Assembly (NCBI GenBank): GCA_016861025.1
Contig: BOKO01000007.1
Coordinates: 1-64,000 of the forward strand
From: Chloroflexota bacterium
GTDB taxonomy: Bacteria; Chloroflexota; Anaerolineae; Caldilineales; Caldilineaceae
Length of the DNA: 64,000 nt
Direction: 5' to 3'
In this document: positions 37,714 through 45,100 of the stretch, in pieces
How the letters are laid out: every line of letters begins with the position of its first letter
Position numbering within the stretch: position 1 is the first letter of the stretch
Translations under genes and position numbers: made by a program
The notes under the pieces: model-generated
Databases searched by the model: none
What the model saw: the letters and a program-made list of their open reading frames with translations, nothing else
What the model was told of the DNA's origin: nothing

Positions 37714-39096
37714 ATGAGCCAACGACAGACAGCTATCGACTTTTATCATGAACTCTGCACGACCGGAGCGCTGGCGCAGGATGCCTGGGATGTACTCCTG
37801 CCCGGATTATCGGCGCGCGGTTTGATCTTTGGCGACAGACCGCTGACAACGGTGCTGCGTCCGCTGTTGCACACCGGCATGGACTGGCATTATCTGCGCT
37901 GGCGCAGCACGGTGATCCTGGGCGTCTTTCGCAAGATGGCGGAGGCGCTACGCGACGACCCGGCGCTGCGCACGCAAGTGCATCTCACGCCAGAAGAGGA
38001 GGAATTGATTCAGATTCCGGTCGGCTTTGACGCGATTCTGCCCACGGCGCGACTGGACAGCTTTTTCACCGTTCACGCCGATGGCTCTTATCAACTCAAC
38101 TATGTCGAGCTAAACGGCGAAAGTCCGGCCAGCATGGCATACAGCGATGTCCTCTCCGAGCTCTTTTTAGAGACGCCATTGATGAAGGCGTTCAGTGAAC
38201 GCTATCATGTTGATACGCTGGCAGTCGGGCGACGCAACGCCGTGGACGCGCTGCTGCGCATCTACTACGAATGGCGAGGCAACCGCAGCAAGCTGCCCGA
38301 CCTCGTGATCGTTGATTGGGAGGGCGTGCCGACGACGACGGAGTTTCATCTCTTTGTGCGCTACTTTGCGCGCTACGGCGTCACCGTCACGATCTGCGAC
38401 CCAGGCGCGATGGAGTTTCGCAATAACACGCTCTACGCCGACGGTCGCCCGGTGGATTTCGTCTACAAGCGCGTGCTGACGACCGAACTCTTGCAGCGCT
38501 ATAAGCTTGACCACCCGATCATCGAAGCGCTGCGCGCGGGCGTGATCTGCATGGCGAACCCATTTACATGCAAGCTGGTGCACAAAAAGGCAAGCTTTGC
38601 CGTCGCCTCCGATGAACGCAACGCCTGGATGTTTTCGCCGTCTGAACACGAGGCGATCCGCCAACACATCCCTTGGACGCGCGTCGTGGAGGAGCGGCGC
38701 ACCGTTGCGCCTGACGGCGGTTCAATCGACTTGCTGCCGTGGGCAAGCGATCACAAGGATGATCTGGTGCTCAAGCCCAACGATGAATATGGCGGCAAGG
38801 GCGTTTTGATCGGCTGGGAGTGTGAACAGGCTGAGTGGGACGCTGCGCTGCAGGCGGCGCTCGACGATCCCGCCATCGTGCAGGCGCGGGCGACGATTGC
38901 CTACGAAGACTTCCCCTCGCTCACGCCGGGCGGCGCCATCGACATCAGCCGTCGTCTGGTCGATTCTGACCCATTTATCTTCAACGGCGACATGATCGAC
39001 GGCTGTCTGGTGCGCCTGAGCAAAGTGACCCTGCTCAACGTCACTGCTGGCGGCGGCTCGGTCGTGCCGGCGTTTATTGTGGATAAACGAGAGTAA
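37714..39096 (+). CDS. Circularly permuted ATP-grasp-like ligase
   Basis: A 460-aa protein. YVELNGESPASMAYSD, then VDFVYKRVLTTELLQ, a lysine in ANPFTCKLVHKKASFAV, and DDLVLKPNDEYGGKGVLIG are arranged as in circularly permuted ATP-grasp proteins. It should form an amide or peptide bond from a carboxylate and an amine with ATP. ATG 37714 is chosen because similarity and the candidate promoter fit it; the frame continues upstream to 37660. Two YbdK-type ligases follow on the same strand, so the three proteins are probably one biosynthetic unit. The product cannot be deduced from sequence. Confidence 0.65.
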   Translation: MSQRQTAIDFYHELCTTGALAQDAWDVLLPGLSARGLIFGDRPLTTVLRPLLHTGMDWHYLRWRSTVILGVFRKMAEALRDDPALRTQVHLTPEEEELIQIPVGFDAILPTARLDSFFTVHADGSYQLNYVELNGESPASMAYSDVLSELFLETPLMKAFSERYHVDTLAVGRRNAVDALLRIYYEWRGNRSKLPDLVIVDWEGVPTTTEFHLFVRYFARYGVTVTICDPGAMEFRNNTLYADGRPVDFVYKRVLTTELLQRYKLDHPIIEALRAGVICMANPFTCKLVHKKASFAVASDERNAWMFSPSEHEAIRQHIPWTRVVEERRTVAPDGGSIDLLPWASDHKDDLVLKPNDEYGGKGVLIGWECEQAEWDAALQAALDDPAIVQARATIAYEDFPSLTPGGAIDISRRLVDSDPFIFNGDMIDGCLVRLSKVTLLNVTAGGGSVVPAFIVDKRE

Positions 39097-39106
39097 GAGA
39101 TGAAAG

Positions 39107-39182
39107 GAGATTAGGAGATTGGAGATTAAGAGATTGGCTTGTGCAAATGTGCGTACAGTTGCACAAGCCAATCTCCAATCTC
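39107..39182. repeat. AGATTGG-type inverted repeat
   Basis: AGATTGGCTTGTGCAA (39131-39146) and TTGCACAAGCCAATCT (39159-39174) are exact inverted copies around a 12-base loop, flanked by more AGATT units. It fills most of the gap between the ATP-grasp gene and the first YbdK gene. Confidence 0.85.
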
Positions 39183-39225
39183 TAGTCTCTCATTTCCCAC
39201 AACCTCTATCCTGGAGCCAACCTGT

Positions 39226-40344
39226 ATGTACTATCCTTCCTTCAACATCGGCATCGAAGAAGAGTACCAGTTGATCGACCCGGAATCGCGCGAATTGCTC
39301 GGCTATGTAACGCAGTCGATGGCGCGCGACAAGATGGTGGTCAACGAACGCGCACCGAATGCGGACCTGGCTTCCCTGATCCGTGAAGGGGCGGTTTCCG
39401 CCGGAACGCCGGTCTGTGAAGACATCAACGAAGCGCGCGACAAACTGCTGCGCGTGCGAGAACAGATGTTGGAGCTGGGCGTGGCTGGCGGCTTCAAGCT
39501 TGCCGGCGCCGGCACGCACCCTTTCAGCCACTGGGAAGGCCGCGAAGATATGCTGGCGCAGTATCGCCAGATGGCGGAAGACGCCCAAATGATCGCGCGT
39601 CGCATCCTGGCGTTTGGTCTGCGCATTCACATCGGCGTCGAGGACCGCGATCTCGCTATCGATGTGATGAACACAATCCGCTATTTGTTGCCGCATATTC
39701 TTTGTCTGAGCACAAGCAGCCCCTTCTGGTTTGGACGCAACACCGGCCTGAAGAGTTATCGCGCCGTATTGGTCGATTCGCTGCCGCGCACCGGCATTCC
39801 GGGCGCGTTTGCCAGCTATCACGACTATCGCAGCTATGTGGACACCCTGCTGCGCACCAACAGCATCCCCGACCCACGGCGCATCATGTACGATGTGATG
39901 CCGCACTATCGCTTTCCGACGCTCGTGATCCGCATTTGCGACATGCTGCCTTCGGCGCGCGATGTGTTAGCCGTCACTGCGCTGATTCAGGCGACGATTG
40001 CGTGGATGGTCGACCTGCGCCAGCGCAATATGTCGTTTCGTCTTTACGACCGCACTTTGATCGCCGAGAACAAGTGGCGCGCTGTGCGCTATGGTCTTAG
40101 CGGCAACCTCGTCGATTTCGGCATCGAAGAGCAACTGCCGGCGCGCGAGCTGATCACGCAATTGCTCGAGCGCGTCGAGCCGTTGTCGCGTCGCCTCAGC
40201 TCCTGGCACGAACTCAAACATTGCTACACCATCCTGGAGCGCGGCAGCTCCGCCGATCAGCAGCTTGCGGTGTGGCGCAACAGCGGTGAAGATATGCGGG
40301 CTGTGGTCGATTTTGTGATCGCAGAAACGGAGAAACTGGCATGA
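39226..40344 (+). CDS. YbdK-type carboxylate-amine ligase, first copy
   Basis: A 372-aa GCS2-fold ligase. NIGIEEEYQLIDPESREL is the ATP/metal-binding start, GAGTHPFSHW and IHIGVEDRDLAIDVMN follow, with LSTSSPFWFGRNTGLKSYR and PTLVIRICDMLPSA near the active site; this is the YbdK (weak glutamate-cysteine ligase) subgroup. ATG 39226 begins where similarity begins. Its TGA overlaps the ATG of the next, homologous gene by four bases (ATGA), so the two are translated together. The upstream ATP-grasp gene probably belongs to the same pathway. Confidence 0.85.
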   Translation: MYYPSFNIGIEEEYQLIDPESRELLGYVTQSMARDKMVVNERAPNADLASLIREGAVSAGTPVCEDINEARDKLLRVREQMLELGVAGGFKLAGAGTHPFSHWEGREDMLAQYRQMAEDAQMIARRILAFGLRIHIGVEDRDLAIDVMNTIRYLLPHILCLSTSSPFWFGRNTGLKSYRAVLVDSLPRTGIPGAFASYHDYRSYVDTLLRTNSIPDPRRIMYDVMPHYRFPTLVIRICDMLPSARDVLAVTALIQATIAWMVDLRQRNMSFRLYDRTLIAENKWRAVRYGLSGNLVDFGIEEQLPARELITQLLERVEPLSRRLSSWHELKHCYTILERGSSADQQLAVWRNSGEDMRAVVDFVIAETEKLA

Positions 40345-41450
40345 TCAAGCCATCCCTTACTATTGGCATCGAAGAAGAGTATCAGATCGTCGATCCAGAG
40401 ACGCGCGAACTGCGCTCGTTCATCACCCAATTTCTCGACGGCGAACGTGTGGTCATGGTCGAACGTGAGATCAAACCGGAGCTGCACCAGGCGATGGTCG
40501 AGCTGGGCACGCCGGTCTGCTACACCCTGGAGCAGACGCACGAGGAATTAGCCAAGCAGCGGCGCTTCATCATCGATCTGGCCGCGCAGAAAGACCTGGC
40601 AGTCGTGGCGGCGGCGACGCATCCCTTCAGCCGATGGTTTAGCCAGGCAGTCACGCCGCTGCCGCGCTACAAAGGCGTGTTGGAGGAGATGCAGCTTCTG
40701 GCGCAGCGCCTGCTCATTTTTGGGATGCACGTGCACATCGGCATCGAAGACCGCGCGTTTGCGATCGACGCCATGAACGTCGTGCGCTATATGCTGCCAC
40801 ACGTGCTGGCGTTGAGCACGAGCAGCCCGTTTTGGTCGGGTCGCAAAACTGGATTGAAGAGCTATCGGTCGGCGGTCTTTGCCGATTTCCCGCGTTCGGG
40901 CACAGCGGAAATCTGCCGCACTGTGGCGGATTGGGACAACCTGCTCGGCGCGCTAACTCGCTCTGGCTGCATTCCCGACGCCAGTAAAATCTGGTGGGAC
41001 TGCCGCCCACATCACAAATACCCGACGTTGGAGTTTCGCATCTGTGACATCTGCACGCGCGTTGATGAAGCAATTGCCATCGCCGGCGTCTTTCAGGCGT
41101 TGGTGTTGTGGCTGTGGAAGCTGCGCCAACGCAACATCACTTTCCGCGTCTACCGCACCGAGTTGATCGACGAGAACCGCTGGCGCGCCGCCCGCTATGG
41201 CATCGACGGCAAAATGATTGACTTTGGCAAGACCGAGGAGCTGCCCACGCGCGCGCTGGTGCGCGAGCTGCTCGAACTGCTCGGTGAAGAGATCGACGAG
41301 TTGGGCATTCAACCGTACATCAAGCCGATCGAAGACATTCTGGCGCACGGCTCTAGCGCCGACCGCCAGCTGCGCGCCTACGACGCCAGCGACGGCGACA
41401 TCAAGGCTGTCGTCGACCATCTGATCGCCGAAACGAAAGAAGGATTGTAG
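40341..41450 (+). CDS. YbdK-type carboxylate-amine ligase, second copy
   Basis: A 369-aa paralogue of the preceding ligase. It has LTIGIEEEYQIVDPETREL, AAATHPFSRW, VHIGIEDRAFAIDAMN, LSTSSPFWSGRKTGLKSYR and PTLEFRICDICTRV. The two proteins keep the same active-site blocks but differ elsewhere, which suggests different substrates or a heteromer. Its start overlaps the previous stop, and it ends 14 bases before the convergent EamA gene. Confidence 0.85.
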   Translation: MIKPSLTIGIEEEYQIVDPETRELRSFITQFLDGERVVMVEREIKPELHQAMVELGTPVCYTLEQTHEELAKQRRFIIDLAAQKDLAVVAAATHPFSRWFSQAVTPLPRYKGVLEEMQLLAQRLLIFGMHVHIGIEDRAFAIDAMNVVRYMLPHVLALSTSSPFWSGRKTGLKSYRSAVFADFPRSGTAEICRTVADWDNLLGALTRSGCIPDASKIWWDCRPHHKYPTLEFRICDICTRVDEAIAIAGVFQALVLWLWKLRQRNITFRVYRTELIDENRWRAARYGIDGKMIDFGKTEELPTRALVRELLELLGEEIDELGIQPYIKPIEDILAHGSSADRQLRAYDASDGDIKAVVDHLIAETKEGL

Positions 41451-41464
41451 AGGGCGCTCTGAAC

Positions 41465-42304
41465 TTACGCCGCAATCAACACGATCGCCGCCAACGCTGC
41501 GGCCACGCCGATCGCCTGCGGACGGTTGAGTCGCTGGCCGAGAAGCCCCCACGCCAACAACACGGTGACGCCAGGATAGAGTGACGCCAGGATTGCGGCG
41601 ACGTCGAGCCGGCCCACTGCCGCGGCCAGCGCAAAGAAGAGGTTGCCGCCCGCATCGAGCAGCCCCGTCAGGGAGTTGATCGGCAGCACCGATCGCGGCG
41701 GCAGCAAGGGCTTGCGCATCCCAACGATCGCTGCCAGCAGCAGCAGGCCGCCGAGCGAACGCGCCACGGTCAGACTCCAGAAGACGTTGCTTTCACTCGT
41801 CGCCGCATCGATGAACACAAAGTAGAACCCAAAACTCACCCCTGCAATCAACGTGTAGAGCAAGTCGCGCCGGGTGAGCGTCTCGCCCGCACCGCCAGCC
41901 AGCAGCCAGACCGCTGTCAGCGCCACCAGAAATCCAACAAGATGCAGCGGTTCAGGCAGTCCGTCGGTGATCAGACTGAACACGATCGGCATTCCGCCGG
42001 AGATTACGGCGGTGAGCGGCGCTACGATGCCCATGTGGCCTGTGGAAAGCGCCTGGTAAAGCACCAATAGCCCTACTGCGCCGAGGAGACCGCCCGCACC
42101 CGCCCACAGCAAGGGCGCCGGGCCGGGCATTGCCTCGCGGAAGGTCAGCGCCAGCGCCGCCAACAGCGCCGCGCCGACAAACTCTGCCACAAAGACGACT
42201 GTATACGGATCGGCGCGCCGCGTCGACAGCCCGCCGCAAAAATCGCCGCCGCCCCAGCTCAGGGCGGAGAGAAGACCGAAGAAGAGTGCAGATAGCTCGA
42301 ACAT
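41465..42304 (-). CDS. EamA/DMT-family transporter
   Basis: A 279-aa protein with ten predicted membrane segments in two similar halves; ALSWGGGDFCGGL at the start and LGQRLNRPQAIGVAAALAAIVLIAA at the end fit the drug/metabolite transporter EamA domains. The exported compound is unknown. It is convergent to the YbdK genes and downstream of the diaphorase genes across a 120-base repeat region. Confidence 0.8.
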   Translation of the reverse strand: MFELSALFFGLLSALSWGGGDFCGGLSTRRADPYTVVFVAEFVGAALLAALALTFREAMPGPAPLLWAGAGGLLGAVGLLVLYQALSTGHMGIVAPLTAVISGGMPIVFSLITDGLPEPLHLVGFLVALTAVWLLAGGAGETLTRRDLLYTLIAGVSFGFYFVFIDAATSESNVFWSLTVARSLGGLLLLAAIVGMRKPLLPPRSVLPINSLTGLLDAGGNLFFALAAAVGRLDVAAILASLYPGVTVLLAWGLLGQRLNRPQAIGVAAALAAIVLIAA

Positions 42305-42316
42305 GATTGATCAAAG

Positions 42317-42427
42317 TTGGCGATTGAGCGATTAAGCGATTGAGAGACCGGAGAGCAGAGATTAGATTGGAGAATGGAGATTAGTGCGCCGGTTGTCGTT
42401 CAGTCTCCAATCTCCCAATCTTCAGTC
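42317..42427. repeat. AGATTGG/GCGATTGAG-type inverted repeat
   Basis: GCGATTGAGCGATTAAGCGA and AGATTAGATTGGAGAATGGA on the left are matched by CAGTCTCCAATCTCCCAATC on the right. It separates the EamA gene from the diaphorase small subunit and abuts the latter's stop codon. Confidence 0.75.
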
Positions 42428-43132
42428 TCACTTCTTCGCCCTTCGCGCCTTTCTCCGCTCGGTGCGCGTTAGTTCCATGATCTCGTCGGGCGTTTTGCCT
42501 TGCTCCAACAGCCATTCGCGACGCGGTTTGAGCGCGCCGGTGGGACAGACGCCGACGCATTGCCCGCAAAAGACGCACGTCGTTTCCGGCATCGACAGAT
42601 CAAAAAATGTGCCGATCTGCGTCTCAAAACCGCGCCCGTCGAAGCTGAGCGCAAAGGTGTACTGCGCATCCTCGGCGCAGACCTGGACGCAGCGCCAGCA
42701 GAGCACACATTTGGCATAGTCGCGAATATACATCGGATTGTCATCGATCGGTGCGGGGGCGCGGCGTTCAGCTTCCGGGAAACGGCCGGGCTGAGCGTCA
42801 TAGTCAGCCATCTGCGCCTGAATCTCCGGCGCGTCGCTCAGATCGACAGCGGAGTCGAGCATCTCCAGAATCGTGCGTCGGCTGCGTTCAACGCGTTCGC
42901 TGCGCGTGTGAACAACCATCCCTTCGCGCACCTGCGCCACACACGCCGGCTGCAGCAGCCGCTGTTTTTCGACCTCGACGACGCACATCCGACAGATTGC
43001 GTTTGCAGTGCACGCCTCGTGATAACAGATCGTCGGGATATCGATGCCCAGCCTGCCCGCCGCCTGTAGAATCGTCGTCTTGTCCGGCACAGTGATCGGG
43101 CGCTCGTCGATAATTAACGTCACGTCGCTCAT
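42428..43132 (-). CDS. HoxU/NuoG-N-like iron-sulfur subunit
   Basis: A 234-aa protein. An N-terminal 2Fe-2S plant-type domain (CYHEACTANAICRMCVVEV) is followed by two 4Fe-4S sites (CVLCWRCVQVC and CVFCGQCVGVCPTGAL). This is the electron-wiring part of NADH:acceptor complexes, as in HoxU, the N-terminus of NuoG, and the beta subunits of formate dehydrogenases. The long catalytic domain is absent. It overlaps the NuoEF-like gene by four bases, so the two form one diaphorase module, whose terminal catalytic subunit lies elsewhere (possibly 59099-61261). Confidence 0.85.
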   Translation of the reverse strand: MSDVTLIIDERPITVPDKTTILQAAGRLGIDIPTICYHEACTANAICRMCVVEVEKQRLLQPACVAQVREGMVVHTRSERVERSRRTILEMLDSAVDLSDAPEIQAQMADYDAQPGRFPEAERRAPAPIDDNPMYIRDYAKCVLCWRCVQVCAEDAQYTFALSFDGRGFETQIGTFFDLSMPETTCVFCGQCVGVCPTGALKPRREWLLEQGKTPDEIMELTRTERRKARRAKK

Positions 43133-44907
43133 CGCGCTTCTCCACTTTCAAAAAGCTCGGGCCAGCGCTTCATCGCGCTGAACACTGCGGCCGCCGCCGT
43201 CTGCCCCAGCCCGCACAGCGACGCATCGGTCATCGTCCAGCCGACATCGCGCAGACGACCCACATCGCCAGGCAGCGGGCGTCCCGCCGCCAACCGCTCC
43301 AGAATCTCGTATTGGCGCTGTGTTCCCAACTGACAAGGATAACATTTGCCGCACGATTCATGGGCAAAAAAGCGCGCCAGGCGGCGCAAAATATCGCGCA
43401 GGTCGCGTTTGTCGTTGAAAACCATGATCGCGCCCGAGCCAAGCGTCAGGCCTGCATCGCGCAGCCCTTGAAAGGTGATCGGCGTGTCGAGTTCAGCCGG
43501 CGTCGCAAACGCGCCCGCCGCGCCGCCGATCAACATCGCCTGTAGTTTGCCGCCGACCACCCCGCCTGCCAGGTTTTCGATCAGATGACGCAAGGTGGCG
43601 CCAAAGCCGATCTCGTATAACCCAGGGCGCACCACATCACCTGAAACGCAGAGCAGCTTGGGCCCGGTCGATTCAGCGGTGCCAAGACGTTGGAAGGCGT
43701 CTGGGCCATGAATCAAGATGTAGGGCGCCTGTGCAAGCGTTTCGACGTTGTTGATTGCGGTCGGCTTGCCAAAGAGGCCGTGCGTCGTGGGGAAGGGAGG
43801 TTTGACGCGCGGGAAGCCGCGCTTGCCCTCGATCGATTCAAAGAGCGCCGTCTCTTCGCCGCAGATGTACGCGCCGGCGCCGCTGCGTATCTCGGCGTCG
43901 ATGCTGAAGCCAGAGCCGAGGATGTTGGCGCCGAGATAGCCAGCGCCGCGCAGTTCGTGCAGCGCCGCTTCGACCCGCTCGATGGCGAGCGGATATTCGC
44001 CGCGAATGTAGATGTAGATGCGGCTGGCGCCGATGGCGTAGGCGCCGATGATCGCTCCTTCGAGCACACGGCATGGATCGCCTTCAAGCAGCACGCGATC
44101 TTTGAAAGTTCCGGGTTCCGACTCGTCGGCGTTGACGACGAAATACTTGGGTTGACCGGGCGCCCTGGACGCGCCGTCCCACTTTGCCCAGGTCGGGAAG
44201 GCCGCGCCGCCGCGACCCAGCAAATCGGCCTGATGCATCGCCTCGATCACTTCCGCCGGTTGCATTGTCGTCAGCACTTTGCGCAGCGCCTGCATCCCGC
44301 CCACTGCCTCATATTCGAGCAGCCGTGTGCGTCGTCCGCGGCCACACAGCGGCGTGACAATGCTCAGGTCGCCGCCAACATAATCCTCGCTCCAGAAGTC
44401 GGCGGTGGTGCGCCCGCGCCCGTCGAGCAGTTCCTCAACCGTGTCGGGTGTGACGTGGGCGAAGGTGATGTTTCGCTGCGGCCGGCCAAAGGAGACATTG
44501 ACCGACACGCCCGAGTTGCAATGACCCAGACAAGGCGACCGCTCGACTGTCACTGCGCCGTCGGCGGAAGTCTCGCCGACCTCGACGCCAGCCAGCGCAC
44601 AGGCCGCCGCCAGCACCGCATCGCCGCCGCGCAGCGCGCATGATGGATCGGTGCAAACGCGCAACACTGTGCGCCCAACCGGTTCGTTGTAGAGCAATGC
44701 ATAAAATTCGATGACGCCGTGCACATCAGCCAGCGGCGTATTGAAGGTTTGCGCAATTTCTGCTGCAACCGGCGGCGAAATGTAGCCGTAGAGCGCCTGT
44801 GCGTCGAGCAGCGCAGGCAGCAGACCGCTTCGCCCAAGCGGTGCGTGTCGCTGCAACACGGGGTGCAACGGCGTGAGGTCAAGTGGGTCGAAATGAAGTT
44901 CAGGCAT
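43129..44907 (-). CDS. NuoE-NuoF fusion, NADH-binding diaphorase subunit
   Basis: A 592-aa fusion. The first ~150 residues are a NuoE-type thioredoxin-like domain with the 2Fe-2S cysteines CTDPSC and CLGHC. The rest is NuoF-like: GRGGAAFPTWAKW (FMN/NAD loop), ESEPGTFKDRVLLEGDP, GEETALFESIEGKRGFPRVKPP, and the C-terminal 4Fe-4S site ESCGKCYPCQLGT with a later cysteine in SLCGLGQT. It oxidises or reduces NAD(H) for a formate dehydrogenase or hydrogenase. ATG 44907 is chosen at MPELHF; the frame is open to 45288 through non-homologous sequence. Confidence 0.88.
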   Translation of the reverse strand: MPELHFDPLDLTPLHPVLQRHAPLGRSGLLPALLDAQALYGYISPPVAAEIAQTFNTPLADVHGVIEFYALLYNEPVGRTVLRVCTDPSCALRGGDAVLAAACALAGVEVGETSADGAVTVERSPCLGHCNSGVSVNVSFGRPQRNITFAHVTPDTVEELLDGRGRTTADFWSEDYVGGDLSIVTPLCGRGRRTRLLEYEAVGGMQALRKVLTTMQPAEVIEAMHQADLLGRGGAAFPTWAKWDGASRAPGQPKYFVVNADESEPGTFKDRVLLEGDPCRVLEGAIIGAYAIGASRIYIYIRGEYPLAIERVEAALHELRGAGYLGANILGSGFSIDAEIRSGAGAYICGEETALFESIEGKRGFPRVKPPFPTTHGLFGKPTAINNVETLAQAPYILIHGPDAFQRLGTAESTGPKLLCVSGDVVRPGLYEIGFGATLRHLIENLAGGVVGGKLQAMLIGGAAGAFATPAELDTPITFQGLRDAGLTLGSGAIMVFNDKRDLRDILRRLARFFAHESCGKCYPCQLGTQRQYEILERLAAGRPLPGDVGRLRDVGWTMTDASLCGLGQTAAAAVFSAMKRWPELFESGEAR

Positions 44908-45022
44908 ACCGATTCGCTCAATCAAACATTGGTGCGATAGCAGGAATGTGTGCGAGTATAACCGAGTGCGATGAATCCAACAAGCGTCAAAGCCGAGCGC
45001 TTTCTCCAGATTTTTGGTTTCC

Positions 45023-45052
45023 TTGAAGCCGATTGCATCTTGTTGGTATACT
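45023..45052 (+). promoter_or_regulatory. Candidate promoter of the solute-binding lipoprotein gene
   Basis: TTGAAG (45023-45028) and TATACT (45047-45052) are separated by 18 bases and lie about 50 bases before the start codon. Confidence 0.55.
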
Positions 45053-45100
45053 ATCGTAGCGAAAACGCAGTGAGCCGACAATCCCAGAAAGGATTTTCCA

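Noticed and set aside
39107..39182. Rho-independent terminator after the ATP-grasp gene
   Set aside because: The hairpin has no following T tract and belongs to the AGATTGG repeat family, which also occurs inside genes.
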